Shown here piece by piece: positions 22,749-34,794 of a stretch of 64,000 nucleotides of DNA (its first letter is position 1; every line of letters starts with the position of its first letter). The stretch is taken from NCBI GenBank assembly GCA_013423325.1, contig BLJB01000158.1, forward strand, positions 105,173 to 169,172, given 5' to 3'. The notes under the pieces were generated by a model. That model saw only the letters and a program-made list of their open reading frames with translations. It did no database searches and was not told the DNA's origin. The stretch comes from Usnea hakonensis. Its lineage: Eukaryota; Ascomycota; Lecanoromycetes; Lecanorales; Parmeliaceae. The translations under genes and the position numbers were made by a program.

Positions 22749-23024
22749 TTAGAAGTGGAGCCTCCAGCCAGTGCCGGACGCCTGCATAAAGCTGCAATCA
22801 TTGGCAGCGACAATGGTAGGAGGGTCCTGTCGGCGCCAAAATGGAATCCAGTTGCGACGCTGGTTCGTGCATCCCTGCGGTGTAGCCGGGGCCGGGGCCG
22901 GGGCTGAAGGCCTACTCGATCCGCTCTCTTCTAGGATATCACTCGTGCTGATAGGAACAGGAGCTGCGAAGGCGGGTGAGATGAGGAGGAGGACGAGGGC
23001 GGATACGAAAGCTGAGGTGCGCAT
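22749..23024 (-). CDS. Small secreted protein, unknown
   Basis: The frame is 91 residues from an ATG at 23024 (CACAATGCG). Residues 1-20 are a clear signal peptide (MRTSAFVSALVLLLISPAFA), followed by a Pro/Ala/Ser-rich stretch (PSAPAPAPATPQG) and a basic, aromatic segment (RRNWIPFWRRQDPP) and only two cysteines in the mature part. I recognise no family. The C-terminus is uncertain because a 3' intron could extend it. The gene is isolated, with about 2 kb empty on each side. Confidence 0.55.
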   Translation of the reverse strand: MRTSAFVSALVLLLISPAFAAPVPISTSDILEESGSSRPSAPAPAPATPQGCTNQRRNWIPFWRRQDPPTIVAANDCSFMQASGTGWRLHF

Positions 23025-25190
23025 TGTGGCGGGATTGGTGGTTTTGGGAGAGGAGTATATTCGAAGAAGGACTTTGTTTTGGAGACGGATAGATGAGGTT
23101 GGAGATCTGATTTGAGGCCGGGTGTGGAGCCGAGTCTTATAGACAAGAGACCAGCTGGGGGCCTATGCGTCATTTTATCTTATTGGCGGAATGTTTGTGT
23201 GGATGGCGTAATAGCCAAACCGAGACTTTATTGAACAGAGAGCAATGACTCGGGCGGCAACAGTTTGAAGAGGGGGTCCTGCAGGTACCCCGTAGCTGCT
23301 ATCCAAAGCTGTCCTAGAACGCGTGATCTACCGGCTTCGGGACGTTTTTATGTGTAGGAGGAATACTACTCCGTATAGTCTGTCCTTTTCAGGAATCTAT
23401 CAGTAATTGGCAGAAATATGAAACGCTCTGGACATTGTTTTCCTGCATGGCGTTTTTGCCAAGATCGTGCCGTGTATGCGGCGCAGTGCAGATAAGTTTG
23501 ACAATTTCCAAGGCAGCACCTTGGCGTTATCACGGAGTATTGTGCATCATTCAGATCCTCTCGATATCTGCAGCTCAAATTCTCCTAAGTATACTCTATC
23601 TCAACCGGTCCACGTTTTTCGTTGGTGTACGTCATTGGCGCGGCACGGCGGCCAAGGAACATACCGCGAACCCTGTGCATTGAAGATTGTGCGTACATGT
23701 GCGTCGTTGACAATTCATGCGAAATTGCTGACCTCTATTAGAGATGATAACCAACAGAACGGCCAACTACACTGGTATCTCAGAGACGCGGTAGTAGACA
23801 TGCTCTTGGCTTTGAGGTTCTTGGCAGACGTGAATAGCAACACGGCACGAATATTCGCATCTGCGCGACCAATATTGTATGCGTAATGAAGACCAGTATA
23901 GTAGACCATTCAACATTGCATTGACTCTTCCAAGGCAGTTCCTATGACAGGGTCCCAGTAATGGCGCATTTGCAGTCCATTTTAGCCTAGATTTGGAATC
24001 CACATGACAAGTGACAGAACAAAACCTGTTTTTGAAGGGATGCGTGACTCGAATACTCTCCGATGCACCACGAATCACGATGCATCATTGAGTTTCGTGT
24101 TCATCCAAGATAGACCTCAGCAGAACCTTGCTTGCAGCCTCACTCAATGCCGTCAATAATGCGGAGGATTCGGAATAGAGCAACGACCTATCAGAAAACA
24201 CGGTGGCTTCGATTGGTGAGCCTCCACGGGATGAAGACAGATTAGTATCCGAATTCCAATTGGTCTTTCGGGTTATTTAGAACGTTTCATACAGTTGGAT
24301 GAGCATTTCGAACGGCAAGGATTGAATGGTCGTTGGACTGAGCGCTTAAAAGCATTGTTCGCCTGTCGCTTATACGACTAGTCTGTCATCCGTCATTGGC
24401 TGAAACATAAAATATCAAAAATTTTCTAATTCTGGTGCGGGTGCTCCCCGTCATGTTTCATGATGGCGCCATGGGAGATCAAAATCACCGAGAATGAAGT
24501 CTATGAGTACTCGGAGCTGGTAGCAGTCAAATGCGAAAGTAGTGAAGGGAGCAGCAGTAAATTCTTCCAACACTCGATGATATGTGACTAATTACCTTTT
24601 AATTATACTTGCTGCGAGATTGCGAGAGTCCACCCCCGCCAGGCATGATTCCGATCTTGATGCACCGATTGAAGCGCCCTAAGATTCTGGACTCTCGTCA
24701 TGCGCCAGTGGTCTACTTGTTCCCTAGCCGAAACAATTCGAACCATCTAGTGCGTATGGTTGGATCGCCTTCACAAATGCTATCACAGAGCGTGCGCATC
24801 TACTTGCGCAGATCAAGCATGAATGCACATAATCTATGGCTGTTTCTGCCGGCATTAACCCTGGCCCAGAAGACGCAATATAGCTCCACCCAAGTACATA
24901 CCGCTGCAGCCACCAACGCGAGGCGGGGTATAATCTCTCTTGTTGTCACGGATGTAGGTAAAGGTCCCTACCACACGGCCAAAAGAACTTCGAGCCACCG
25001 CCAAGACGGAAAGATTCGTACCTAAATCACTACTTTGTTCGTTACACTTGGCCACTTTTCTCCGCCTTTTTCATTATTCTCGAGTCTACCCAAAACTGTA
25101 TCCACAGCAGACCTTAACTCTCGGAAGTTTCGATATTTTCTGTTTTCTAGCTTGTCTGTCTACAAAGCCCGTCATAATAAATCCATCACT
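23025..25190. other. Intergenic, no gene supported
   Basis: The 2.2 kb upstream of the PTH11-like gene contains several 60-140 codon frames on both strands with no domain, no signal peptide and no splice support. The nearest 150 bp before the ATG at 25191 are pyrimidine-rich, typical of a fungal promoter. Confidence 0.45.
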
Positions 25191-26507
25191 ATGGGAGAAT
25201 CTCCAGGCCAGTATATCGCCGTGACGAGCTTTCTGCTCATTTTGGCCGTGGCAGCCATCGTGCTGCGTCTCTGTGCTAGGCGTTTGAAGAAGGTGGGACT
25301 GGGTTGGGATGATTACACCATCTTGTTGGCCATGGTGAGTCCGCCCTCGTCATCTTGCGTGGTTTGACTTGGGCCATGAATCAACAATGACCTCGATGCA
25401 GCTTTTCGCTCTCGCCTCATCAATATGCGTCTATGTTGGAGCAATTGACGGACAACTTGCACAACACGTGGAACTGGACTCAGATGGCAACGGGATTTGG
25501 ACTCATCGTATTGTAGTCTTCCTGGAAATCTTATACGCGCAGCAGCTGTGTAGTACGTTGGTATTTGGATTCACGAAACTCTCGGTCTTACTCTTCTACA
25601 AACGAGTATTCCGAGGCAATACCTTCAACGCGGCTGTATGGACGATGATTGGTATCGTTGGTGTTTGGACCGTTGCTTTCTTCCTTGCAAACCTGCTCCA
25701 ATGCTATCCAATATGGGTCAATTGGATTGCTTCCGGTGCTCAGGCAGAACAATGCATTAATACGAACATGATGTATAGAGCGCAAGCGTGGACGGACGTG
25801 CTCACAGATATCATGATCCTCTCACTACCAATCCCTTGCATCTGGGCGCTTCAAATGCCGCCAAGGCACAAAGTCGGTGTCACGAGTATCTTCCTTCTTG
25901 GGGTTCTGACGGTTCTGGCCGGGATCGCAAAACTTATTGTCCTCACTCACATAATCACCCAAGCGGAAGAAGGAAATTGGGACATACCCTTTTTCGAGGC
26001 ACCCAGCACGCTCTGGTTGGTTGTTGAGTCGGATCTTGGGATAGTGGGCGCATGCTTACCTCTGTTGCGACCACTTTTCGCTGGTACATCGACAAAAGGC
26101 TTTATGCGGAATATGCGTACCGTTGCCATCCGAACCATCACAGGTGCAGAGGAGCCAAAAGTAGCAGAAGGCTCTACGACCGCGGTTGGAAGTGGCTCCG
26201 GCGGTTCGGGCAAGAAGTCCGGGAAATCAGCCGTTGAGAGTGGCTCAAATTCATCGGGGCAGCAATCTGGTTCTGAGAATACCGACACCTTGAAGTCCTG
26301 GGATGAAAAGGATTACAACTACAACTCGTGAGTTTTCCCTTCCCTAATTGCAGATACCGAGCTTTGACTGACTGTGATAGTCACTGCACTTTGACCACGC
26401 ACGGACATCTGGATCAAAAGCGGGTGACAGTCGAGAGCATTGGTAGCTTCGTTGACACAGGTAACGGAGCCGCCTCAGGACAGCCCCGAGGAGACGATAA
26501 TGTGTGA
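25191..26507 (+). CDS. PTH11-like fungal rhodopsin-fold membrane protein
   Basis: Exons 25191-25334, 25402-26327 and 26381-26507 join in phase to 1197 nt, 398 residues. Seven hydrophobic spans are visible, beginning QYIAVTSFLLILAVAAIV. Between span 1 and 2 the motif GLGWDDYTI is the hallmark of the fungal rhodopsin/Pth11-related family (Fung_rhodopsin, often annotated SAT4 or integral membrane protein). The second half has IWTHRIVVFLEILYAQQL and WTDVLTDIMILSLPIPCIWAL, also typical. Some relatives (Pth11 in rice blast) act as cell-surface receptors upstream of cAMP signalling; most are unstudied. The cytoplasmic tail after about residue 300 is Ser/Gly/Lys-rich. Without the last intron (GTGAGT...GATAG, 53 bp) the protein would end after DYNYNS; with it about 42 residues are added. 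That exon is inferred, with good splice signals. Confidence 0.85.
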
Positions 26508-26887
26508 GTGAATACAGTAGCAGGAGCGGTGCAGGCATGGGGTCGAGTACTGCCTCTACAATGATGGAGATATAGTCGCTCCCTCGGACATCAATGAATA
26601 CCGATCATATTCCCCACTTGTAACAACATTGCATTTTCACTCCAAGAAGCTCTCCTGATCCTATCTTGCTTTTCGGCAGCGAGGTCCTTCTGATTCCACG
26701 GGTGGATGACCGTGGTTTGTAACCCTATCGGGTGAAGCCAGATTAGCTCGTGTCTTGGGTGGCCCCCACGGCCTATAAATCTATTATTCTTGGCGACGTT
26801 GGCAAAAATGTGAATAGAATACGTAGCACAAATACAAGGATTACTGGAAGGCAGCTCACGCAGGGCATAAGAGAAGCGCGGTCTTTT
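26508..26887. other. Short unique flank before the transposon
   Basis: Bases 26508-26887 are normal-composition unique sequence with no supported gene. They end at the first copy of AGCATGCT, where the RIP-damaged element begins. Confidence 0.5.
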
Positions 26888-26895
26888 AGCATGCT

Positions 26896-26995
26896 CAAAA
26901 AAAATTAGATTTCTTAGCACTCACACCTGTTGCACCGCACACCTAAATTTGTATATAGAGACTAATATCTATCAGTATAAATACCTAAAATCTAT
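26896..26995 (+). repeat. Left terminal inverted repeat of the DNA transposon
   Basis: This arm pairs with 30517-30616 on the other strand. Differences between arms are nearly all C/T or G/A. The left arm keeps CACTCACACC and TGCACCGCACACC, whereas the right has TA in place of several CA, so the left end was less affected by RIP. Confidence 0.8.
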
Positions 26996-29900
26996 TCTTT
27001 TGTCGTATTTAGTTATTTTTTAAAGCTATACTAAAATATTATACCCCGTAATACTTAGAACTTTTCTAATATCTAGGTTAAGACTAATATACGCGCCGAT
27101 TAATTCGCTACTAATAAATATCGTACTACTATTAATCGCTATACTACTAATATCGTCGCTACTATAGATAAGCCTCGTTCGAGTAGTTATAATAAGAAGC
27201 TAGTAAAGAGGGTCTCCTTTATAGAAGAGGAGGCTAAAAAAAAGAAACGGGAAAAGATCTCTAAAAAATAAATTAAAAAGTAAGCTACTAATAATACTAA
27301 AAAGGCTCGAAAGGTTATAAGAGAGAAAGAAAGACTAGCTAGAAAAATTAAAAGGGAGAAAAGAAAAGCTCGAAAAACTAAAAGAAAAAAAAGGGAGACT
27401 TAAAAGATCTAAAAAAAAGCCGATATATAGTAAGAGGCCGATAAGGCTTATAATTAGAAGGCTTCTAAAAAGAGTCGTATAAAATACCCGCCTTCTAAAT
27501 AAGTATACTATTAATAGGGCCCTTTAGATATACGATAGTAACTTATAATAAGATAGGTTTATAATATAGTTAAATAGACCTTTAAGAGTAAAGAGTATAA
27601 GTATACTCCTTTAGAGGATAATATAGATTCGAAAAAAGATATACTAGACGAAGAGAATAAAATTAATAAAGATAAAAAAGATATATTAAAAAAATATATA
27701 GACTAGCTATATCTCTTTTATCTAAAATATATTTTAAAGATATATAATTTAAATAGCTTTTATTATATTAAATATACGAACCTATTTAGTAGTAAGGCCT
27801 AGATAGAGGGTATATTAGATATATACGCCCTAGAGTAAGAGATTAGTAAGGCGATATAGAAGGTATATTTTAATAATATTAAATTATATATTATTTATAT
27901 TAAGTCTTATTATAGTAAGGTAACTCGATATCGAATAAATTTAAAGAATCTTTTATAAGATTTTTAGATATAAATTATTAACTCTATACGCTATTAATAT
28001 AGCGTATATCCGGGCTATAAATTTAATATCGTTATTAAGTATATTAACTAGATTAAGGCTAATTTAAAGAGATTAAATAGATCTATAGACTTATCTATAA
28101 GTCTAGCGAGATAAAGAATTTAGACTATATAATAGAAAAAGTAGTAAGTCTATTAATAAGATTAGAATAAGGCTATTAATAATTATACTAAAAAATTACT
28201 TATTATATAGACCTATAAAAGTAATAAATATAGTAATAAATATAATATATACTTTATAATCTTTAATAATAATTATTACGTTATTACCTTTATTTAGAAA
28301 TTAGTTTAGATATAAGCTATTTTATAAGGGTTAGATAATATATTAAAATATAACTTTTCTAGTACGCTATATAGATATCTTCTTTAGACTTAGAAGCTTA
28401 TTAGTAATATATAGTAGTCTAAAGCGAAAAAGATCTAATAATAAATAGTAAATAAGAGGTTTAATTATTTAATAGAGCTATAAGAGCGTTAATAGAAATA
28501 AGCTATAATATACTAAATAATATAATTAATTATATTTAATACTCTATAGTTTTCTTTATAGTCTCTATAGCCTCTATATTAACTATATCTACTCTATTAA
28601 CTATATTAAGTATATCTATTTTCTACCCCGACTTCTTCTTTTTCTCTATAATTAATCTTTCCTTCTTTTTCTCCTCCTCCTTCTCCTCCTCCTCCTCCTC
28701 CTTAACCTAAGTCTTAATATATATATATAGTACTAGATATAGCTTCTCTACTATCTCGTTTAAATTCTTTTATAGAGGAAGATAAGGAGGAGTTAGTATT
28801 AGTTAATTTCTAGTTATAGAAGATATTATAAATCTAGAGCTCTAAAGTAAGAATAAGGCTAATTAATATTTAAGCTATTATAAATAATTAGATATAGAAG
28901 ATAAAGGATTATAAGTAGATATTAAATAGATCTATAATAATATATAGTAAGGCGATATCCCTAGAAGTACTAAATAAATTTATAAGTTATTTATAAGATA
29001 ACTTATATAGGTATAAGATAATATAGCGAATAATATATAGACTAATAAGAATAATATTAAATATATAAAATATATAGTACTAGGAGGGTAGATTTAAATA
29101 TTAATAATATAGCTATATAGGAAAGGAGATATTAAATAATTTTAGAAAACCTCTAATTTATTATTTATAATAATAAAAAAGAGTAGTTTTAAATAGTAAT
29201 AAAATTAGGGAATAATAATAAAGTAGTCTATATAGATTATTTTTAATTATATAGTTTTATCTTTATAATAAGATTATATTTATAGAAGTTTTTTTTAGTT
29301 ACTTTTTATAATCTTTTATAAAAGATCTTATTCTAAGTAGCTTTTCTCTATAAGTAGCCTCCTTTAAAGCTATTATATTACTAAATTAGGCCTATATCGA
29401 GCTTTTTACTTTAGTATCTTCTTTAAAAGAGTTTATAAAGTAAGCTCTTATTAAAAGACTTTATAATTATCTTTAAATAAATATTCTTCTATATAGTAAT
29501 AAAAGTACTCTATAACCTTCTTATTATATTTATTATTCTTAATTATATAGGCTAGAAAGCTATTAAAATTATCTTTAAATAACTTCTAAAAGGATTAAAA
29601 ATAGCGTTATATTTATACTTTAAGTATACTAAAGATAAGTTTAATTAGATTATAATTAGATAAATAGAGAGAGAGGAAGTAAAGTAGATAGTCTTTAACC
29701 TCTATTATATTATAAATACGAGAGTTTAAATAGAGATTAATATTATTTAGATAAATAATACTTTATAACTCTAGATATAAATTATAGTAAGGTAGTAGCT
29801 TATTAATTATCTAATTATAAAAAGCGTTATTATTAAAATACTCTAATTAAATAAATATATAGAGGAGATAGCTATTAATAATATAAATTAAAAAGATACT

Positions 29901-30516
29901 CTAGATATTACCTCTTCTTATATTATCTTCGCGAATAATATATTATCTAATTAGGCCGTATGCTATATATCTCTATTTAATCTATATTTTAAATAGAGCC
30001 TTATCTAGAAATACTAGTTACTCGATAATAAGATTAAATATTATAGCTTACTATATAATATATAACTACTAACTCTATAGTTCTATATATTATAATTATT
30101 AATAATTTAGTTAATTTTCCTTTAGGAACTATTCTATTATTTATTAACTAATTTATATACTCTACTCTTTTTCTAGAAATAATATTAACTCGTCTTAATA
30201 GATTTATAGATATCGAGTCTAATACTCGAGAAAGGCTTTTTTAGCTATAGATATAAATCTTCGAAGCTAATTATATATATTATAATAATATAGATTTAAG
30301 CTACTATATATCTAAAGATTATACTCCTATATATATAATATAGTATAACTATAACGGACCCTTTACGCGATAATAGAAAGCTTCTAATATATATATAAAA
30401 GTTTAAAGGCTATAAAATAGCTAGTATTATTAATAGTTATAATAGATAGCCTATAATATCTTAATTAATCTATATATATCGAGTTAAGGCTTTAAAATTA
30501 CTAGTTTAAGCGATTT

Positions 30517-30616
30517 AATAGATTTAGATATTTATACTAATAGATATTAGTCTCTATATATAAATTTAGGTATACGGTGTAACAGATATAAGTACTAAGA
30601 AATCTAATTTTTTTTG
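30517..30616 (-). repeat. Right terminal inverted repeat of the DNA transposon
   Basis: This arm is the inverted partner of 26896-26995. It carries CpA-to-TpA changes at positions where the left arm is intact. Confidence 0.8.
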
Positions 30617-30624
30617 AGCATGCT

Positions 30625-31461
30625 AATTCCGCTCCCATCTTTTTTAGCGCCAATCCTTACAGGGAAACTTATCTCTTCTACATAAGGGCGAGATCTTGAC
30701 GTCGGCAACTCTTTGGCTTTCTTTGCTGTTTAAGTAATGAAGGATCATGATAGTCTATAATAAATGCTCACTGGCCCGGAGTGAAACTTACTAATAATCA
30801 AAATGTAAAAGTGCACTCTGTCCAACTTCCAAAAGCCTCAACCGCTGCTCTTCGCCGCACAATGAAGACGCCAATCATTCTCGCCATGGGCGTCGAAGGC
30901 TTCATATGAATCTTGACTCCGGAACATGAGTCTTGAGCGGATGCCAAGATAAAGACTCGAAATGTTGTTGGAGTCATGGTGCTATGCGAAGAGAGGTGGG
31001 ATCTCTATGAGAGAAGCGCAGGTTGTAGTCGGGGTCTTATAGGGGGGCTGGGGTATGACTCGGCTTTAGCGGAGGATGCCGGCATTTCTGAATTATGTCT
31101 ACCTTGAAGATTTCAGAGTCTGGGGCACGAACGGTCGGGGCACAAAGATGACGTGACTTGATGTAGGATTGTGGGGGTCTGTAGGGTAGTGGATCTCGTG
31201 CATTATTCTGGATGGGTGGTATGCTTTTGAGCGTTCGGGGAGGAACAATGGTAGCAATTTCTGATATGGGATCCAGAAATCAGTTTCATGAAGATACATC
31301 TTGGCTTGAAAGGCATTTTTTGTATTCGATTTTGACGAGGAAGTGAACCATTGGGCCTCAGGAGCTTCGACTACGTGCTACATAGGCCTATTCGGGCCTA
31401 CGAAAACCCGGTGCCGGAACGGCCCATCTCTCTGGGTAAACTTGGTGCCAATGCTGAGTCA
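30625..31461. other. Intergenic, nothing recognised
   Basis: Normal GC content resumes immediately after the right AGCATGCT. The 837 bp up to the F-box stop codon show only short frames. Confidence 0.5.
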
Positions 31462-33330
31462 CTAACTTGGCAAGAGGCCTTTCCATCCGAACATCTCTTG
31501 CAGCAATGTCCAACAACTGTCCCTCTCAGTCGCCAAAGGTCTTGCAATCCTTCTTCCCCTTTCGAGACTCTGTTCCACCTTCATTGGAATTTGTCCAAAG
31601 TAAAGCCACTCGAGCCGAGGCATCTCTTCTAGATAGTCATCGGCCTCCCGCAGAGTCGACTGTCGATGATCCTCCTCGAAAATCTCTCTTGTGTGATTGC
31701 TGTTCCTCACATCTTCGATGCTTCGCAATCCGTCAACGTAATAGCTCTCGCAAACTACCGTGATGCCGTTGCTGTATGAGTCGCGACTGAAAGCTATTCT
31801 CTTCAGTAAGGGGAGGTGGCGAAGATATTTCCGCATAGTCTGGTGATCAATGAGCCAGTCATGGCGCCAGCCAAGCTGAGTCCCTGCGCTGAGATGCAGT
31901 TGCTGCAACGTGATGATTTTGATAATGCTTTCCATTGCCTGAAAGGGAATGCTCAGATCATCCCAGACGAGACTAAGTGACGTTAGATTAGCGAAAGATT
32001 GCGCAAGCAGAGGGAGGATTCGGTCTTCCAGAAGCGTTTTAGGTGTAGCATTGGGTATGCTGAGCTTTGAAATCTGCGGATTGGCTTTCAAAAACGCTAT
32101 AGACTGAGATTCGGGTAGATGAGACGCGTCCCAGACGAGTGTTTTGAGTGCTGGGATTTGGCCACGGCTGTCGAAGAATGCAGAGCTGGTAGACGAACTA
32201 TTCGTATCGACGGCTAAAGAAGTGAGTTCGTCGTGTACAAGCTCGCTGAGGTAGCACACGTCGGCGAATCTCAAGAATGCAAGACGGAGATGGCGCAGAG
32301 ACGGAAAACGAGGACAAGGGCCTAGCCCATTGGTGTTGATAGGGTTCCGGGAACAAGTGTCCCAGGTCAAAGACTGCAGAGTGGGAGCACAAGCCCGTAG
32401 TATGCTGGTGCATACGCATGACACATCCAGCTTTAAATTGCTCATGGCTGGCATTACTTCAAGATAGAGAGTTCGTAATCGCCATGACCGTGATGGCTGG
32501 AATGTGGGCATTTCGATCGTGAATAATTTGTCCACGCGTATCCGAAAGATTTTGAGATGTTGGATCGTTGATTGCACGATGGCATCAAAGAAAGATGGTT
32601 GCAAAGTGATCCTGTCCTCCCAGTCCAAAAGTTCTAGGTGGGGCAAGACGGTCCGATTCGAAAGGAGATCTTGGATCGAGGTATAATATGTGCCGAAAAG
32701 GGCATGATATGCAGCGGTGAGTCTCCTCGAGCTTTCTATTTTTGGTAATGCATTGAAGTTTTCGCTGAGTTCAACGTTGTGACGATATTTGATCCATCCC
32801 GGATGTGTAGCAACAGTGAGACGACGGATGCACGGTCCTAAAGCTGGCTTGCCCGTGAGACCACCAAGATTAGATCGGTCTATGGCTTCTTCCTTAAGCT
32901 TGTCAATGATTGCTAGCGTCCGGTCACTGTAATCGAATTGAAGGCTTGCAAATTGGCGAGACCGAGCCAGCTGTCGGCAGTCGCTGTTGACAAGAGCCAG
33001 TGAAGCAAGAGATGTTTCTGGCACCCTCTGGACTACTAAAGCTAGAACCTCTAGTGGAACGTTCAAGAGTCTAGTCCTTGACACTGGCTTTCTTCCCTCT
33101 GAGACACGGTCGAACAAAAGAGGAAGCGGTGGAACAACTTCTTTGCCATATTGATCTTTTTGACCTGAGAGCATTGGCATCATCAAGTCCAGAACATCGA
33201 ATGCTTCACGTGAGGCCGCTCTCTCTTCATCGTCTGAGTCTTCATCGTCCTCTTCGTCGTCTGAGTCTCCAAAATTCTCCATAATAGGAACTGCTCCCTC
33301 TTCATCACTTGCATTTCGAGGGAGCTCCAT
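31462..33330 (-). CDS. F-box-like protein with LRR-type body
   Basis: This is one exon of 622 residues, starting at an ATG at 33330 (MELPRNASDEEG). Residues 18-36 are very acidic (GDSDDEEDDEDSDDEE). At about 85-135 the stretch LLNVPLEVLALVVQRVPETS and ASLALVNSDCRQLARSRQF is a fungal F-box: these bind Skp1 and bring a target to the SCF ubiquitin ligase. From about 250 onward there are regularly spaced leucine-rich segments (LRTLYLEVMPAMSNLKLDVS, LQSLTWDTCS, LRHLRLAFLRFADV, ALKTLVWDASHL, LTSLSLVWDDL, LQQLHLS) that look like degenerate leucine-rich repeats as the substrate-binding part. The target is unknown. Many such genes occur in fungal genomes. Both splice and frame are uninterrupted, so the gene appears intact. 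Confidence 0.85.
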   Translation of the reverse strand: MELPRNASDEEGAVPIMENFGDSDDEEDDEDSDDEERAASREAFDVLDLMMPMLSGQKDQYGKEVVPPLPLLFDRVSEGRKPVSRTRLLNVPLEVLALVVQRVPETSLASLALVNSDCRQLARSRQFASLQFDYSDRTLAIIDKLKEEAIDRSNLGGLTGKPALGPCIRRLTVATHPGWIKYRHNVELSENFNALPKIESSRRLTAAYHALFGTYYTSIQDLLSNRTVLPHLELLDWEDRITLQPSFFDAIVQSTIQHLKIFRIRVDKLFTIEMPTFQPSRSWRLRTLYLEVMPAMSNLKLDVSCVCTSILRACAPTLQSLTWDTCSRNPINTNGLGPCPRFPSLRHLRLAFLRFADVCYLSELVHDELTSLAVDTNSSSTSSAFFDSRGQIPALKTLVWDASHLPESQSIAFLKANPQISKLSIPNATPKTLLEDRILPLLAQSFANLTSLSLVWDDLSIPFQAMESIIKIITLQQLHLSAGTQLGWRHDWLIDHQTMRKYLRHLPLLKRIAFSRDSYSNGITVVCESYYVDGLRSIEDVRNSNHTREIFEEDHRQSTLREADDYLEEMPRLEWLYFGQIPMKVEQSLERGRRIARPLATERDSCWTLLQEMFGWKGLLPS

Positions 33331-34794
33331 AGTAAGAGTAAAGTTTGATGAAGCGTATCAAGAAATCTACGTAAATCCTGTAGTGCAAAGTTGAAGGTTC
33401 CTCGAATGGAAAGACATTTTGACGCCAAGGCGTTAGACCGAAATTTGGCCGTACCCTGAAATCTTACCCTTAAATTATTCCGACTCTCGGACCCTCGGAC
33501 CCTCGGATGTGCAATAAGCTTGCGAATTGCTTGGCACTTTTTTCGAAAAAATCACTTACTACTTACAAAGTGACATTGCCTGTCTATACTCAGCAGCCTT
33601 TTTTAAAAAATGTTTTTAGTACTTAACATCTTTATTAAGAGAGGATTAATGTTTATCTATGAATCTATAGTATATTCGTTGTAGTTATAGAGCTATTTCC
33701 TTGTGGTTGCAGGGTAAGAAATTTGAAGTAGCCTGGACATCACTCTTCGGGTGGCAAGCTCGCCAAAACAAAAATAAACTGCAGTCAGGGCCCGCGAAAG
33801 ATGGTAGGATATATTTTCTACCAACTCTTATAAACTCGGGATTACAGTAAATGCTGCTAAGACTGGCGTCATTATTTCGGGTGAGAGGATCAGTTTAGAG
33901 GGTGGGGGAAAGACGGTGGAAATTGGTAGTGGAAGGTTTGCGTTGCCGACGGGGGGGAATGGGTTGGTTGGAGGGGGTGTTTTTGTGGGGGACCAGGGGA
34001 GGGGGGCCGGGGTTGAGTGGTGGGCTGTTGGGTGTGGTGTCTGTGGGGTTCTTGGAGTGATTTTTGGGGGGTGATGGGGTGGGTGCTTTGAGTGGATTCT
34101 GTAGATATAGGATATTGTGATTGTTTCTGACGGTGGGAGGTATAGAGCTGTTTGTGTTATTAAAAAGGGAAGAGTAGCGGGGGTGGAGGTCGATGGGTAG
34201 GATGAGAGATGTTTGTATTATATAGAACTGCTATCTAGGGGGCCAGGCAGGGGGCTTGTAAGGAGGATATACCCTAATTTATATTATTTGGATTGAGCGA
34301 AGAATGATTGGAGTGTGAAAAGCAGTATGTGCAATTCTTATGGTAGAAGGTCTCCCGCTATGGCCATGCATGTGCACCGAATCCATGCCCCAGACCACTG
34401 GAACGAATGGTGTATGAATGCGATATAAGAAATGAATGACCCTCAGTCTTGCTGTGGCGAGGATGGATACGCTGAGTGCGGGAAGGGGTTTGGTAGCTTG
34501 AGTTGTAGAGTGAGATGGAGTGATCTAGTATCATGATAGAGAAGGCCGTGTTGCGGCTTACTGAAAGGGGTTCTTTTACTTTGAGGATTTTGAAACTTTG
34601 AGCATTGTTGAGTTGGCAAGGATTGTCTAGAGTTTGTATTTCATATTTCTGCCTTAGGGTTCTATGTGATGGTTGGATATGGTTATATATATTTTTGACT
34701 TGTATGTTACATGACCCTGAAAGCGAAGTCTCGGTCTCCAAAGTGATCAGCTCAGTTCCCCAACAACCCACCACCCCTACCACCCCTACCACCC
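33331..34794. other. Intergenic, AT-rich then G-rich
   Basis: The first part (33331-33850) is AT-rich with repeated GGACCCTCGGACCCTCGG at 33489-33506. The second (33885-34110) is G-rich. Near 34772-34800, just before the NLR stop codon, ACCCCTACC is repeated about three times. Frames on both strands have no features of genes. Confidence 0.5.

Larger units (their letters stand above)
26896..30616. mobile_element. RIP-destroyed DNA transposon with TIRs and 8-bp TSD
   Basis: The element of 3721 bp has matching inverted ends. Both start CAAAAAAAATTAGATTTC reading inward, and similarity continues for about 100 bp. AGCATGCT flanks both ends (26888-26895 and 30617-30624). This fits an 8-bp target duplication, as in hAT elements, but AGCATGCT is its own reverse complement and TA stands at its outer edge, so a Tc1/mariner-type TA duplication with longer TIRs is also possible. 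The interior is almost free of CpA and TpG and packed with TpA: RIP. On the plus strand, frames at 27690-28560 are interrupted almost only by TAG/TAA where CAG/CAA would be expected, so a plus-strand gene was once there. I do not recognise the transposase. A CTCCTC tract lies near 28674-28702. Confidence 0.85.

Noticed and set aside
26351..26353. CAG acceptor for the last PTH11-like intron
   Set aside because: It keeps the frame but would make an intron of 26 bp, too short; the acceptor at 26380 gives 53 bp.
34358..34792. 144-codon minus-strand frame downstream of the NLR
   Set aside because: It contains a simple repeat-derived start and no recognisable protein features.
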